From: Candidatus Hermodarchaeum yapensis | GTDB lineage: Archaea > Asgardarchaeota > Hermodarchaeia > Hermodarchaeales > Hermodarchaeaceae | Direction: 5' to 3' | Assembly (NCBI GenBank): GCA_016840405.1 | Contig: JAEOSK010000015.1 | Span: 1-61,831, forward strand | DNA length: 61,831 nt | Part shown: positions 1-8,047 of the stretch, piece by piece | Position numbering within the stretch: the stretch's first letter is position 1 | Layout of the letters: every line of letters begins with the position of its first letter | Notes under the pieces: model-generated | Told to the model about the DNA's origin: nothing | Database searches by the model: none | Seen by the model: the letters and a program-made list of their open reading frames with translations, nothing else | Made by a program: the position numbers and the translations under genes

Positions 1-458
1 TATCAGAAGAAGACTACTGGGCAAGATTAGCTCTTGAAGCAAAAAACATGGAAACCGAGGAACCTTCCTTCCAACCTGTCCAAGGCGATTTACGACGCTG
101 GCAGGGATTCATTTTGGGGACGGGTATCTACGACAAGGGTGTCTTCGTTCTTCAAATCAGTGTGCCCCGTTCCTTTCCGTATGAACCACCAAAGGTGCGA
201 TTTATCACGAAAATCTGGCATCCTAATATTTATCGAGGTCGTGTATGCGTCGGGATTTTAGGAAAAGAATGGTTACCCAGTATGTCACTTACAGGAATTG
301 TCGAAACAATTCGAAATCTTCTCAATTTTCCAAATCCAGATGATCCTTTGAATCAACAAGCTTCTCGTCAAGCTAAACGACAACCTATGAAATTTGAACA
401 GACTGCCCGGGATTGGGTTCAACGTCATGCCGGATGGGACCAAATTCAACGAAGGTGA
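1..458 (+). CDS. Ubiquitin-conjugating enzyme E2 (5' end outside window)
   Basis: The reading frame is already open at base 3, so the start codon lies upstream of the window. The visible part begins in the N-terminal helix (WARLALEAKNME) and runs through the UBC fold. The catalytic region reads HPNIYRGRVCVGIL, with the HPN tripeptide and the thioester cysteine. It is followed by the conserved W-P-S segment and the PNPDDPLN stretch typical of E2 enzymes. Known role of the family: it takes activated ubiquitin from E1 and passes it to substrates or an E3. The loop between HPN and the cysteine is six residues, against the usual seven. The stop overlaps the start of the E1-like gene, so the two are probably translated together. 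A ubiquitin-like protein and a deubiquitinase gene may lie upstream, as in other archaeal ubiquitin clusters, but they are not visible here. Confidence 0.93.
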   Translation, partial: SEEDYWARLALEAKNMETEEPSFQPVQGDLRRWQGFILGTGIYDKGVFVLQISVPRSFPYEPPKVRFITKIWHPNIYRGRVCVGILGKEWLPSMSLTGIVETIRNLLNFPNPDDPLNQQASRQAKRQPMKFEQTARDWVQRHAGWDQIQRR

Positions 459-1498
459 GGAAAGGCGTGGTAGACCAGATTCCCGATGAGAAGAAAAAAG
501 GACCGGTATATTTGGGAACTGAACGCTATGCCCGGCAATTACTGCTCACTGAGTGGAATCAAGAGAAACTTGCAAAGTCCAATGTGATTGTGGCTGGTAT
601 GGGAGCTTTGGGAACTATTGTTGCCTTAGACTTAGTATTGACAGGAATTGGAAAAGTTGTGGTTATCGATTTTGACACCATTGAACTCTCGAACCTAAGC
701 CGTCAATTCCTGTATACTGATGAAGATGTGGGAAAACCTAAAGCGGTCATCGCAGGAAAACGCCTACGTGAACTAAACCCCGATGTTCAAGTGTTAGCCT
801 TGAACAGTTCAATTCAAGAGATCCATCATTCAATCTATGAAGAAGCAGATCTGATTATCGACGGCTTAGACACATTCGAAGCTCGACGATGGCTGAATTC
901 TCTTTGTGTCGATAAGAACAAGGTTATGATTCATGGTGGTATGTATGGTTGGTGGGGGAATGTTCAACGTGTTGTTCCATTTGAGACTCCTTGTATGGAA
1001 TGTCAACCCCTAGTTCCCGCTGAACGTTTACAAAAGGCTTGTACACCACCGGGGCAACGCAGAAAAACCGAGGAACCCCCTCCTAAATTTCCGGCGCTTC
1101 TGAGTATTGCTACCATTATTGCGGGAATCCAATTCCAAGAAGCGTTGAAACACCTGCTTAATGTCGGAACTCCCCTGAACAACTATTTGTTTTATGATGG
1201 GCTACACCAGCAGTTCACTACACTTGAACTTGCCCGTAACCCGAATTGTTTCTTATGTAGTGATCGCTTCCGAATTGAAGGAGAAATCTATGCTCTTGAT
1301 AAAAAGGAAACAGTCGCTGAATTGAAGAACCGTCTGATTATGACCTTTGGATTGCAAGCACCGAAAATAATTCTTCGGGGTAAAATTCTAGCAGATGACA
1401 AGGTTCTTGGGAAAATTCGTCTAAAAGAAAAAGAACCACTTTTCATCATTGATGCAGCTATCGCCCTACCACTGAAACTCTTTGCTGTATTCAAATAA
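455..1498 (+). CDS. E1-like ubiquitin-activating enzyme with C-terminal ubiquitin-fold domain
   Basis: ThiF/UBA-type adenylating enzyme. The Rossmann motif GMGALGT is followed by an acidic strand (VVVIDFDTIELSNLSRQ) with the ATP-binding residues of the superfamily. CMEC and, later, CFLC form a likely zinc pair. The cysteine in KACTPPGQ sits where UBA3-like E1s carry the catalytic cysteine. The last ~75 residues resemble a beta-grasp ubiquitin-fold domain, the part that recruits E2. The GTG at 455 overlaps the E2 stop (GTGA), which suggests coupled translation. An ATG at 413 would need a 46-base overlap and is less likely. The gene is convergent with the next one and their ends overlap by 8 bases. 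Enzyme class is secure; assignment of the catalytic cysteine is inference. Confidence 0.9.
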   Translation: MRKGVVDQIPDEKKKGPVYLGTERYARQLLLTEWNQEKLAKSNVIVAGMGALGTIVALDLVLTGIGKVVVIDFDTIELSNLSRQFLYTDEDVGKPKAVIAGKRLRELNPDVQVLALNSSIQEIHHSIYEEADLIIDGLDTFEARRWLNSLCVDKNKVMIHGGMYGWWGNVQRVVPFETPCMECQPLVPAERLQKACTPPGQRRKTEEPPPKFPALLSIATIIAGIQFQEALKHLLNVGTPLNNYLFYDGLHQQFTTLELARNPNCFLCSDRFRIEGEIYALDKKETVAELKNRLIMTFGLQAPKIILRGKILADDKVLGKIRLKEKEPLFIIDAAIALPLKLFAVFK

Positions 1499-2252
1499 GG
1501 GGAATTACCGTCAGTCGCACCAATAACACAGTGATGACGACGAACAGCGTAACGCTTAATGTAGATATCAAGGCGATGGTCGTGGATATACGATGTCTTT
1601 CTCGGAGACCCATTGAGAGAAGAATCGCACCCCACAGCAATGCAGCACAGGCAAGTCCATACACAACTAACCAAATTGGATGAAGATAGAGGAGAGCCAG
1701 TGAGGATATGTCAGTGTTGGGAAGGAAGGCCATAAGCAGCCCGAGGGAGAGCAGGTTCACAAGAAGAAATGGGAGAAGAGCGTACTGACCCATAAGGTAT
1801 GTTATTGAAAACGGTTCATCGCGGTTTCCTGAGTATTGAGCGATAATATGGATAACGCCGAAATAGAAGATGTTCAGGAGCATGTAAAGCAGAGCAAGAA
1901 CAAGGAGGACTCCTAAGAAGCTAAACACTAGATTAACTGTCGCTCCCAAAATTTTCGAGGCCATTGCGACATACCAGAGAGAAATCACAACTAGATTGGC
2001 AAGAAAAAGTAACAGAGGACCTCTTGTGTCTGGTTCATGAGCAATATCCCAAAAAGTAATTGAAGGGATCCGTAGGACACCCCACAGCCGTTGTCGGAAA
2101 GAAAGCCGACTTTCCCATTGTTTTTCAGGACGCCGCATAAAGGGAAGAATGCGTTCGAATTGTTCTACTCGGAACCGATATCCACATTGGGGACAAACAG
2201 CGTCCTTGGAATCTACACGAATCAAACATTCAGGACACCGCAATGAGGACAT
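1491..2252 (-). CDS. Zinc-ribbon plus Yip1-type multispanning membrane protein
   Basis: The N terminus holds a zinc ribbon (CPEC ... CPQCG, residues 6-24). From about residue 60 the protein is a membrane domain with about five hydrophobic segments. The entry FWDIAHEPDTRGPLLLFLANL is the pattern seen where the Yip1 domain family (PF04893) begins: an amphipathic stretch, then the first membrane helix. Eukaryotic Yip1 proteins act in ER-Golgi vesicle formation. Prokaryotic members have no settled role, so no function is claimed. The gene is transcribed toward the E1 gene with an 8-base tail overlap and has its own promoter side facing leuS. Confidence 0.7.
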   Translation of the reverse strand: MSSLRCPECLIRVDSKDAVCPQCGYRFRVEQFERILPFMRRPEKQWESRLSFRQRLWGVLRIPSITFWDIAHEPDTRGPLLLFLANLVVISLWYVAMASKILGATVNLVFSFLGVLLVLALLYMLLNIFYFGVIHIIAQYSGNRDEPFSITYLMGQYALLPFLLVNLLSLGLLMAFLPNTDISSLALLYLHPIWLVVYGLACAALLWGAILLSMGLRERHRISTTIALISTLSVTLFVVITVLLVRLTVIPLI

Positions 2253-2504
2253 GCTAGAACCACACTCGATATCAGGAAATTGGAGACGGGCTTTATTTGC
2301 TTTCGGTTTTCAAGCACTGACGAAAGGTTTAAGTTCGAAATCCGCACATCCCCATCTCGAAGTGATCCCTATGGGGTATGACTTTCTCACAAACAATTGA
2401 TCATTTTCGTAAACCGACTCGTTACCCCAGGTTTAGGAGGGGATCGCAACGAATAACAACCGTTTTCATAGCGACTTTTTTCAATACAGTGGAGGTTCGA
2501 TTCC

Positions 2505-5399
2505 ATGATTGATCCAAAAGAAATAGAACCAAAATGGCAAATGCGATGGCGTGAAGCACAAGCTTTTGAAGCAGATCCTGACTCACAACGACCCAAATTC
2601 TATTTGACGGTACCATATCCATATGCTAATGCGCCCATGCACGTAGGCCATGGTCGAACCTACACGCTTGGTGATATCATCGCGCGGTACAAGCGCATGA
2701 GTGGATACAATGTACTGTGGCCCATGGCAGCCCATGTCACAGGTACTCCAGTAGCAGGCGTAGCTAACCGGATTCGGGCAAAGGATCCAGAGATTCTAAA
2801 AGATTACCGCATCAATATTGGATATTGGCGACCAAAGAAAGATATTGACTCGGTACTAGCAACATTTACTGACCCCAAGGCAATAGCCCAGTTCTTTGTC
2901 AACGTTTTCGAAGGCGACTTCAGAAAACTAGGATATTCAATCGATTGGCGACGAAAATTCACCACTAACGATCCCGAATACCATGCCTTTGTTACATGGC
3001 AGTTTATCAATCTACAACGACTAGGCTACATCACCAAAGGAAATTATCCAATCTTGTACTGTGTCAACTGCGGAAACGCAGTTGGCGAAGACGATCTTCT
3101 AGTGGGTGAACATGCAAAAGTCGCAGAATTTGTTGCCATCAAATTCCCATACGAGGATGGTTACTTAATTGCAGCCACTCTCAGACCAGAAACCGTTTAT
3201 GGAGTAACAAATGTCTGGATAAATCCGACCGTCACCTACATGAAACTCCAAGTAGGTGAAGAAATCTGGTATACCGCCCAGCCAGCAGCACGAAAACTAG
3301 TCAACCAAGGACACAAATCGAAACGAATAGAAGAAATTCCTGGCACTGAGTTCATTGGAAAAACCTGTAAATCCCCAGTTGAAGATCGGGATTTACCGAT
3401 TTTGCCCGCTGAGTTTGTGGATCCAGAAAATGCAACAGGTATAGTTTACAGTGTGCCTTCACACGCGCCTTTTGATTGGGCGGCTCTCCGAGACCTCCAA
3501 AAGTCGAAAAAAGCCGTTCAAGGGTTCAAACTTGACTTTGAAGCCGTTAAGGCAATCCAGCCAATTTCAATCATAGCGGTGGAAGGCTACGGTGAACATC
3601 CGGCTATTGAATTGATAGACCAAATGAAGATTAAAAGTCAGAAAGCTACAGCAAAACTGGATGAAGCCACTGAAACCCTCTATCGAGTAGAATTTTACCA
3701 AGGGGTAATGAAGGACAACACCGGACCCTTCGTAGGACGCAAAGTCAGCGAAATTAAAGAAGACGTCATCACTCATTTACAAGAAGAAAATCGCGGATTT
3801 CGCTTTTACCAACCCGATCAAAAACCAGTCACCTGCAGATGTGGAAATGAAATCGTTGTCGCAGTATTACCTGATCAATGGTTCATCAATTATGGTAACG
3901 CTGAGTGGAAAGCCAAAGCTTCGAAAGCTTTAGAACAAATGCTCATCTTCCCTGAGATGTACCGTAAACTTTTCGAATCAACGTTTGATTGGCTGAAAGA
4001 GCGCCCTGCAGCGCGGAAACGTGGACTAGGAACACGTCTTCCATTCGACCGAAATTGGGTCATTGAATCCCTTTCCGACTCAACTATCTACATGGCATTC
4101 TACCTCATTATCAATCACATTCGAAGCAATCAGATTAACCCACGACAACTGGACCTATCATTCTTCGATTACGTGCTATTAGGCAAAGGTGACATAAATC
4201 AAGTAGCAGAGAAAACGGACATCCCGACCGATTTACTCCAGAAGATGCGAAACGAAGTTGATTACTGGTACCCTAATGACGAACGACACACAGCCGTAGG
4301 TCACATTCCAAATCACCTCTCCTTCTTCATCTTTCATCATGCAGCACTCTTTCCTGAACGTTACTGGCCCAAAGCAATTACTCTTAACGAATTTGTAATT
4401 CGAGACGGAGAAAAGATGAGTAAGAGTAAAGGGAATTTCATTCCAATGTCGGAGATACCCCGACGATATGGCGCAGACCTTTACCGCCTTTACATCAGTC
4501 AAATCGGAGACTTACAATCTCTCGTCGATTGGAAGGAAAAAGACGTAAACACCGTACAACGACGTATCAAACGACTCATTCGGATATTAGATGAAGCATC
4601 TAAGATACCTGACATCCCTCTAAATGATACTAAGCTCAGTATGATGAGCCGTTGGATTCTCTCTAAAATTAACACCACTATCAGAGATGCCACGGATTCA
4701 ATCGAACATTTCCGTTTCCGAACCTTCATCCTGCAATCCTTCTTTCAACTACAAAGCCACGTTGAGTTCTATTTACGTCAAATAAAGAAAGATAACCCAG
4801 AGCGCAATTCTGTCCTTAGATACATCATCACACGCTGGAACAAACTTCTCGCCCCAGTAATGCCCCATTTATGCGAAGAAGTATGGGAACGACTTGGAAG
4901 CATCTCCTTTGTCTCATTAGAGAACTGGCCTACACCAGATGAGAAGTATATTGATGAAAAAATTGAGAAGGCAATGGAGGTCGTCTCTCACACCATTGCT
5001 GACATCAAAGAGATCAAAGGACTTCTCAAAGGCAAGAAGATAGAGACGGTCCACATCTACGTTAGTCCCACATGGAAGTACGGTGCGTTCAATAAGCTAG
5101 CAAAAGCTGATGTTCCCCCCACCGTGAAGGACCTAATGCCCATTTTGATGAAGGACGCCAAACTGCGAAAACGAGGAAAAGAAGTCAATGAACTTGTCCA
5201 AGTGGTCGCAAAAGCGGGAGGCTATTGGACTTTTGTCGACAAAAAGACAGAAATTAATGCCTTAAAAGAAAACAGCAGCCTCATCCAAGCCGAAACCGGT
5301 TTAACAATAGATGTCCAAGATGGCGACAACCCCACAAATGATCCGGAAAAACGGGCGCCTAAAGCGTTACCCGGTCGCCCTGCGCTATTCTTAGAATAA
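2505..5399 (+). CDS. leuS: Leucyl-tRNA synthetase, archaeal/eukaryotic type
   Basis: Class I aminoacyl-tRNA synthetase charging tRNA-Leu in the cytoplasm. The HIGH signature is HVGH at residues 46-49, after PYPYANAPM, the archaeal/cytosolic LeuRS form. KMSKS is present as KMSKSKG near residue 638. Between them is the CP1 editing insertion with the threonine-rich LRPETVYG motif. A CxxC pair (CVNCG) occurs near residue 187. At 964 residues the length is normal for archaeal LeuRS, and the C-terminal extension is present. The ATG at 2505 follows a weak purine stretch. It stands alone on the plus strand between two minus-strand genes. Confidence 0.97.
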   Translation: MIDPKEIEPKWQMRWREAQAFEADPDSQRPKFYLTVPYPYANAPMHVGHGRTYTLGDIIARYKRMSGYNVLWPMAAHVTGTPVAGVANRIRAKDPEILKDYRINIGYWRPKKDIDSVLATFTDPKAIAQFFVNVFEGDFRKLGYSIDWRRKFTTNDPEYHAFVTWQFINLQRLGYITKGNYPILYCVNCGNAVGEDDLLVGEHAKVAEFVAIKFPYEDGYLIAATLRPETVYGVTNVWINPTVTYMKLQVGEEIWYTAQPAARKLVNQGHKSKRIEEIPGTEFIGKTCKSPVEDRDLPILPAEFVDPENATGIVYSVPSHAPFDWAALRDLQKSKKAVQGFKLDFEAVKAIQPISIIAVEGYGEHPAIELIDQMKIKSQKATAKLDEATETLYRVEFYQGVMKDNTGPFVGRKVSEIKEDVITHLQEENRGFRFYQPDQKPVTCRCGNEIVVAVLPDQWFINYGNAEWKAKASKALEQMLIFPEMYRKLFESTFDWLKERPAARKRGLGTRLPFDRNWVIESLSDSTIYMAFYLIINHIRSNQINPRQLDLSFFDYVLLGKGDINQVAEKTDIPTDLLQKMRNEVDYWYPNDERHTAVGHIPNHLSFFIFHHAALFPERYWPKAITLNEFVIRDGEKMSKSKGNFIPMSEIPRRYGADLYRLYISQIGDLQSLVDWKEKDVNTVQRRIKRLIRILDEASKIPDIPLNDTKLSMMSRWILSKINTTIRDATDSIEHFRFRTFILQSFFQLQSHVEFYLRQIKKDNPERNSVLRYIITRWNKLLAPVMPHLCEEVWERLGSISFVSLENWPTPDEKYIDEKIEKAMEVVSHTIADIKEIKGLLKGKKIETVHIYVSPTWKYGAFNKLAKADVPPTVKDLMPILMKDAKLRKRGKEVNELVQVVAKAGGYWTFVDKKTEINALKENSSLIQAETGLTIDVQDGDNPTNDPEKRAPKALPGRPALFLE

Positions 5400-5403
5400 G
5401 AAC

Positions 5404-5595
5404 TTAAGCAACTCGTCGACCATATTGCTGTGTCTCAGTACTAGGTTGTCCAATTGGAAATTCATGTTCACACTTTGGACATTTCGCATGCCCACAGTTC
5501 CCCATCGTTGCTGAGGGACAATCACCACATGCCATGATGCGCCCATAACTAGTATCAAATCGAAAGCCACATTGAGGGCAGACAACGAGGGTCAT
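5404..5595 (-). CDS. Small zinc-binding protein next to a metal transporter
   Basis: A 63-residue protein made almost entirely of metal-binding motifs: CPQCGFRF at the N terminus, a middle CGDC with a following Cys (GNCGH), and CPKCEHEF. This gives two likely structural zinc sites. It lies directly downstream of the metal-binding lipoprotein-like gene on the same strand (57 bases away), which suggests a role linked to metal supply, but this is context only. I recognise the pattern of small archaeal zinc-ribbon proteins but no named function. The gene ends 4 bases past the leuS stop (convergent). Confidence 0.7.
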   Translation of the reverse strand: MTLVVCPQCGFRFDTSYGRIMACGDCPSATMGNCGHAKCPKCEHEFPIGQPSTETQQYGRRVA

Positions 5596-5652
5596 TTAGT
5601 GAATCACTCCGGTGCCTTCCTTCCGGCGCCGCGTAAAAAGCATTTCGGACGG

Positions 5653-6729
5653 TTAATCTCGTACACGTGTATAACGGATTAGAAGCACCAATTCAATGAC
5701 AGCAATTCCCCCAAGAATGGCAGCGATTATAATAACAGGCATACTGATGATAAGGAAATCAGAGACAGAAGGAATTCCACCACCCACCCCGGTTGCTACT
5801 ACACCCGTATTGTAAGCCATTATTCCGATGTAATCCTCGAGCGCAGAGAAGATTATACGAAGCCACACCAGTGGAACCCCCGAGTCAGCTGACAATTGTT
5901 GGGCAAACTCCCCGGCTGCCTGAAGCCTTGCGACATCGGAAGCCAAAATTAAATTGACTGACCGATTCCGGAGTGCCTGTTCCACTGCAAATAACTCAGG
6001 TCCAGAAATGAAGATATTCTCTCCTTCCGACAGAAGAGCTACCACGTCGAGCCCAAGAGCTTCAGTGACATAGGCCTCTGCAGGGAAAGTAATGACTACA
6101 CGTTTTCCTGAAAATCCATGAAGCTGACTCTGCTCAGCGATGAAATCCTCTAATTCTGTAACTTCGAGCACGAATTCATTGAACCGCCCTTGCCAATATT
6201 GAGTAAAGGTTGCATTCAATGAAGAGCACATAATGCGGGTTGCATTAGCTATTGCGATAGCATTCTGTGGTAGTAACCAGTAACCGTGGAGATTATCATT
6301 ATGATCATGCTGGTGTGTGATTCGACTTGAAATTTCAGAATATCCAACAAGTGGAAGAAGTTCTGCACCCATTGCTTCGTAGTCTTCGAGTGTAATGTAA
6401 GGCTTACCCGTCTGATTTGCAAGTTCTTCTTCCCAAGTGAAATGCCCAGTCAGTACCAAGAAATCCGCAGAATTGGCTTCAGCGATTACTGCAGGAGTGA
6501 GTGTAAAAGTATGAGGTTCTATGCCTTCAGGGAGTAATACGGAAATTGAAGTGTATATTCCCCCAACTTCGCGAACAACGCCAGCTAAGGGCTGAATCGA
6601 GACGCCAATAGTTAATGCAGGAGTTGTCTGTGCGAAGGTTTTTGGAAAAACACCAACCGCACCAAAAATCAAACACGCCATTACTGCACTTGCAAGAAAT
6701 TGGATTCTTCGCATTCTTATCATCTTCAC
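5653..6729 (-). CDS. Zinc/manganese ABC transporter substrate-binding protein
   Basis: ZnuA/TroA-type (cluster 9) solute-binding protein. An N-terminal signal segment (about residues 8-33) is followed by the family opening VSIQPLAGVVREVGG. The first metal-ligand histidine is in EGIEPHTF. A His/Asp-rich loop (HQHDHNDNLHG) lies in the middle, as in zinc-binding members. A C-terminal membrane helix (about residues 328-352) ending in arginines should anchor it at the outer face of the membrane, the usual archaeal arrangement. GTG 6729 or ATG 6723 could be the start. It is divergent from the regulator-ATPase-permease genes and shares their intergenic region, where repeated operator-like sites lie. 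Confidence 0.88.
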   Translation of the reverse strand: MKMIRMRRIQFLASAVMACLIFGAVGVFPKTFAQTTPALTIGVSIQPLAGVVREVGGIYTSISVLLPEGIEPHTFTLTPAVIAEANSADFLVLTGHFTWEEELANQTGKPYITLEDYEAMGAELLPLVGYSEISSRITHQHDHNDNLHGYWLLPQNAIAIANATRIMCSSLNATFTQYWQGRFNEFVLEVTELEDFIAEQSQLHGFSGKRVVITFPAEAYVTEALGLDVVALLSEGENIFISGPELFAVEQALRNRSVNLILASDVARLQAAGEFAQQLSADSGVPLVWLRIIFSALEDYIGIMAYNTGVVATGVGGGIPSVSDFLIISMPVIIIAAILGGIAVIELVLLIRYTRVRD

Positions 6730-6747
6730 ACTGGGCTTGAGCCCTCA

Positions 6748-6815
6748 TTATTAACTTTTAACAAGTTTGTTAATAACTCCCGAATATTAATAACATTTCT
6801 GTTCTTTTTATTAAC
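6748..6815. promoter_or_regulatory. Repeated TTATTAAC/GTTAATAA operator-like sites
   Basis: Four related half-sites lie between the divergent transporter genes: TTATTAAC at 6748-6755, GTTAATAA at 6769-6776, ATTAATAA at 6786-6793 and TTATTAAC at 6808-6815. The first two are perfect inverted repeats of each other, 21 bases apart start to start. Two half-sites separated by about two helical turns is the known arrangement of NikR operators. The adjacent gene encodes a NikR-like ribbon-helix-helix protein, so autoregulation and transporter control are likely. Binding itself is inference. Confidence 0.55.
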
Positions 6816-6828
6816 ACAATACTCAAGC

Positions 6829-7245
6829 GTGGTGTACCCATTGCCTATCGTCAGCATTTCCATAAGCGATGAAGACCTTCGAGTACTAAACCAGCTCCAA
6901 ACAGAAAGCGGATTCACAAACCGCTCCGAACTTCTCCGTCGAGCTCTTCGAACGCTAGCAAATGAAGTTCAAGAACTTGATAAATTATCGGGCGAAATTT
7001 CAGCTGTGCTAACTATTGTCTACGGAAAAAAAGGCAAGGGAATGGAGAGCAACTTTCTACTTCATCGCCAAGCCCAACTCATCGATGCATTGCTGCACTC
7101 TCACACCGTTAACGGAGAATGTATTGAAGTCATTGTAGTTAATGGCCCAGCAAATGATGTGCGTAAATTGATAAAAACACTGAAAGGCAACCGCAAAATC
7201 CATACTATAAAAGTCGCTATAATTGGAGGGGAAACACCTGACTAA
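6829..7245 (+). CDS. NikR-like ribbon-helix-helix metal-responsive regulator
   Basis: A short protein of about 135 residues. The N terminus is a CopG/NikR ribbon-helix-helix (VSISISDEDLRVLNQLQ, then TNRSELLRRALRTLA). The C-terminal half has the alternating strand-helix pattern of the NikR ACT-like metal-sensing domain, with HRQAQLIDALLHSH and a later GECIEVIVV strand. NikR ligands are histidines and a cysteine of this region, and His and Cys are present here. The start is uncertain: GTG 6829, GTG 6832 or TTG 6841 all precede the first strand, and I see no strong ribosome site. It is the first gene of the regulator-ATPase-permease operon and probably senses the metal the transporter imports. 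Confidence 0.8.
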   Translation: MVYPLPIVSISISDEDLRVLNQLQTESGFTNRSELLRRALRTLANEVQELDKLSGEISAVLTIVYGKKGKGMESNFLLHRQAQLIDALLHSHTVNGECIEVIVVNGPANDVRKLIKTLKGNRKIHTIKVAIIGGETPD

Positions 7246-8047
7246 CCACCCACATTTAATTGAAGCAGAGAGCCTTTCAGTAAAATATCCAAACGGCGAA
7301 CTAGCCCTCGAAGATGTGACTTTTACAACGGATGCATCAACCTTTCTAGCAATAATTGGACCTAACGGATCAGGAAAGACAACTCTTGTCAAAACAATGC
7401 TAGGGCTTCTCAAGCCTTGCAGTGGTTCAATAAAGGTTCTTGGTTATGATGCGAAACGGGAGTACAATGCCATTCGACGGTTAGTCCGGTACGTTCCTCA
7501 GCGAGACCACATCCAGCATAATGTACCCATGAAAGTTAAGGACATTGTTTTAATGGGACGGTTGCTGAAGAAATCTCCGCCACGATTTGCGTCCGATAAA
7601 GATGTTGATTATGCTCGTGATGCACTTCGCCGAGTGGATTTGGAAGAGCTATGGAATCAACCGTTTCCCGAATTGTCAGGCGGTCAACGTCAACGAGTTC
7701 TTGTAGCCCGCGCGTTAGCGGGTGAAGGTCCAATCTTAATGCTAGATGAACCCATGTCCGGTGCTGACCATGATAGTCAAGTTCGGATAGTTGACGCACT
7801 GCACGAATATCACGAAGAAAGCCAGGCGAACATCATTATGGTCACTCATGACCTCAATCCCATTCACATAGTCGTGAAAGACGTTCTAATGTTGAACCGG
7901 ACCGTGATGGGAATTGGCCACCCCTGTGAGATAATGGACACAGAACTAGTCAAACAAGTGTATGGTCCCACCGCGTACATCGTCGAGTTAGACGGTCACA
8001 AGTATTGCATTACACACGATTCAGGAATCGACGATCATGATCGCTAG
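7238..8047 (+). CDS. Zinc/manganese ABC transporter ATP-binding protein
   Basis: ABC ATPase of the ZnuC/MntB type. Walker A is GPNGSGKTT, the signature is LSGGQRQR, Walker B is ILMLDEP, and the H-loop is MVTHDLN. Length (about 270 residues) is normal. The start is unusual: a strong Shine-Dalgarno GGAGGGG at 7225-7231 lies six bases before CTG 7238, inside the end of the regulator gene. A TTG at 7223 is in frame but would place the ribosome site inside the gene. The ATPase energises import with the permease, whose start overlaps its stop by 11 bases. Confidence 0.93.
   Translation: MTNHPHLIEAESLSVKYPNGELALEDVTFTTDASTFLAIIGPNGSGKTTLVKTMLGLLKPCSGSIKVLGYDAKREYNAIRRLVRYVPQRDHIQHNVPMKVKDIVLMGRLLKKSPPRFASDKDVDYARDALRRVDLEELWNQPFPELSGGQRQRVLVARALAGEGPILMLDEPMSGADHDSQVRIVDALHEYHEESQANIIMVTHDLNPIHIVVKDVLMLNRTVMGIGHPCEIMDTELVKQVYGPTAYIVELDGHKYCITHDSGIDDHDR

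Noticed and set aside
413..455. ATG 413 as start of the E1-like gene
   Set aside because: It would overlap E2 by 46 bases and adds residues unlike the family; the GTG at 455 overlaps the E2 stop by four bases, a common coupled arrangement.
1288..1674. Minus-strand ORF of 128 codons across the E1 end
   Set aside because: It is the antisense shadow of two real, convergent genes and has a Cys/Arg-rich composition with no domain.
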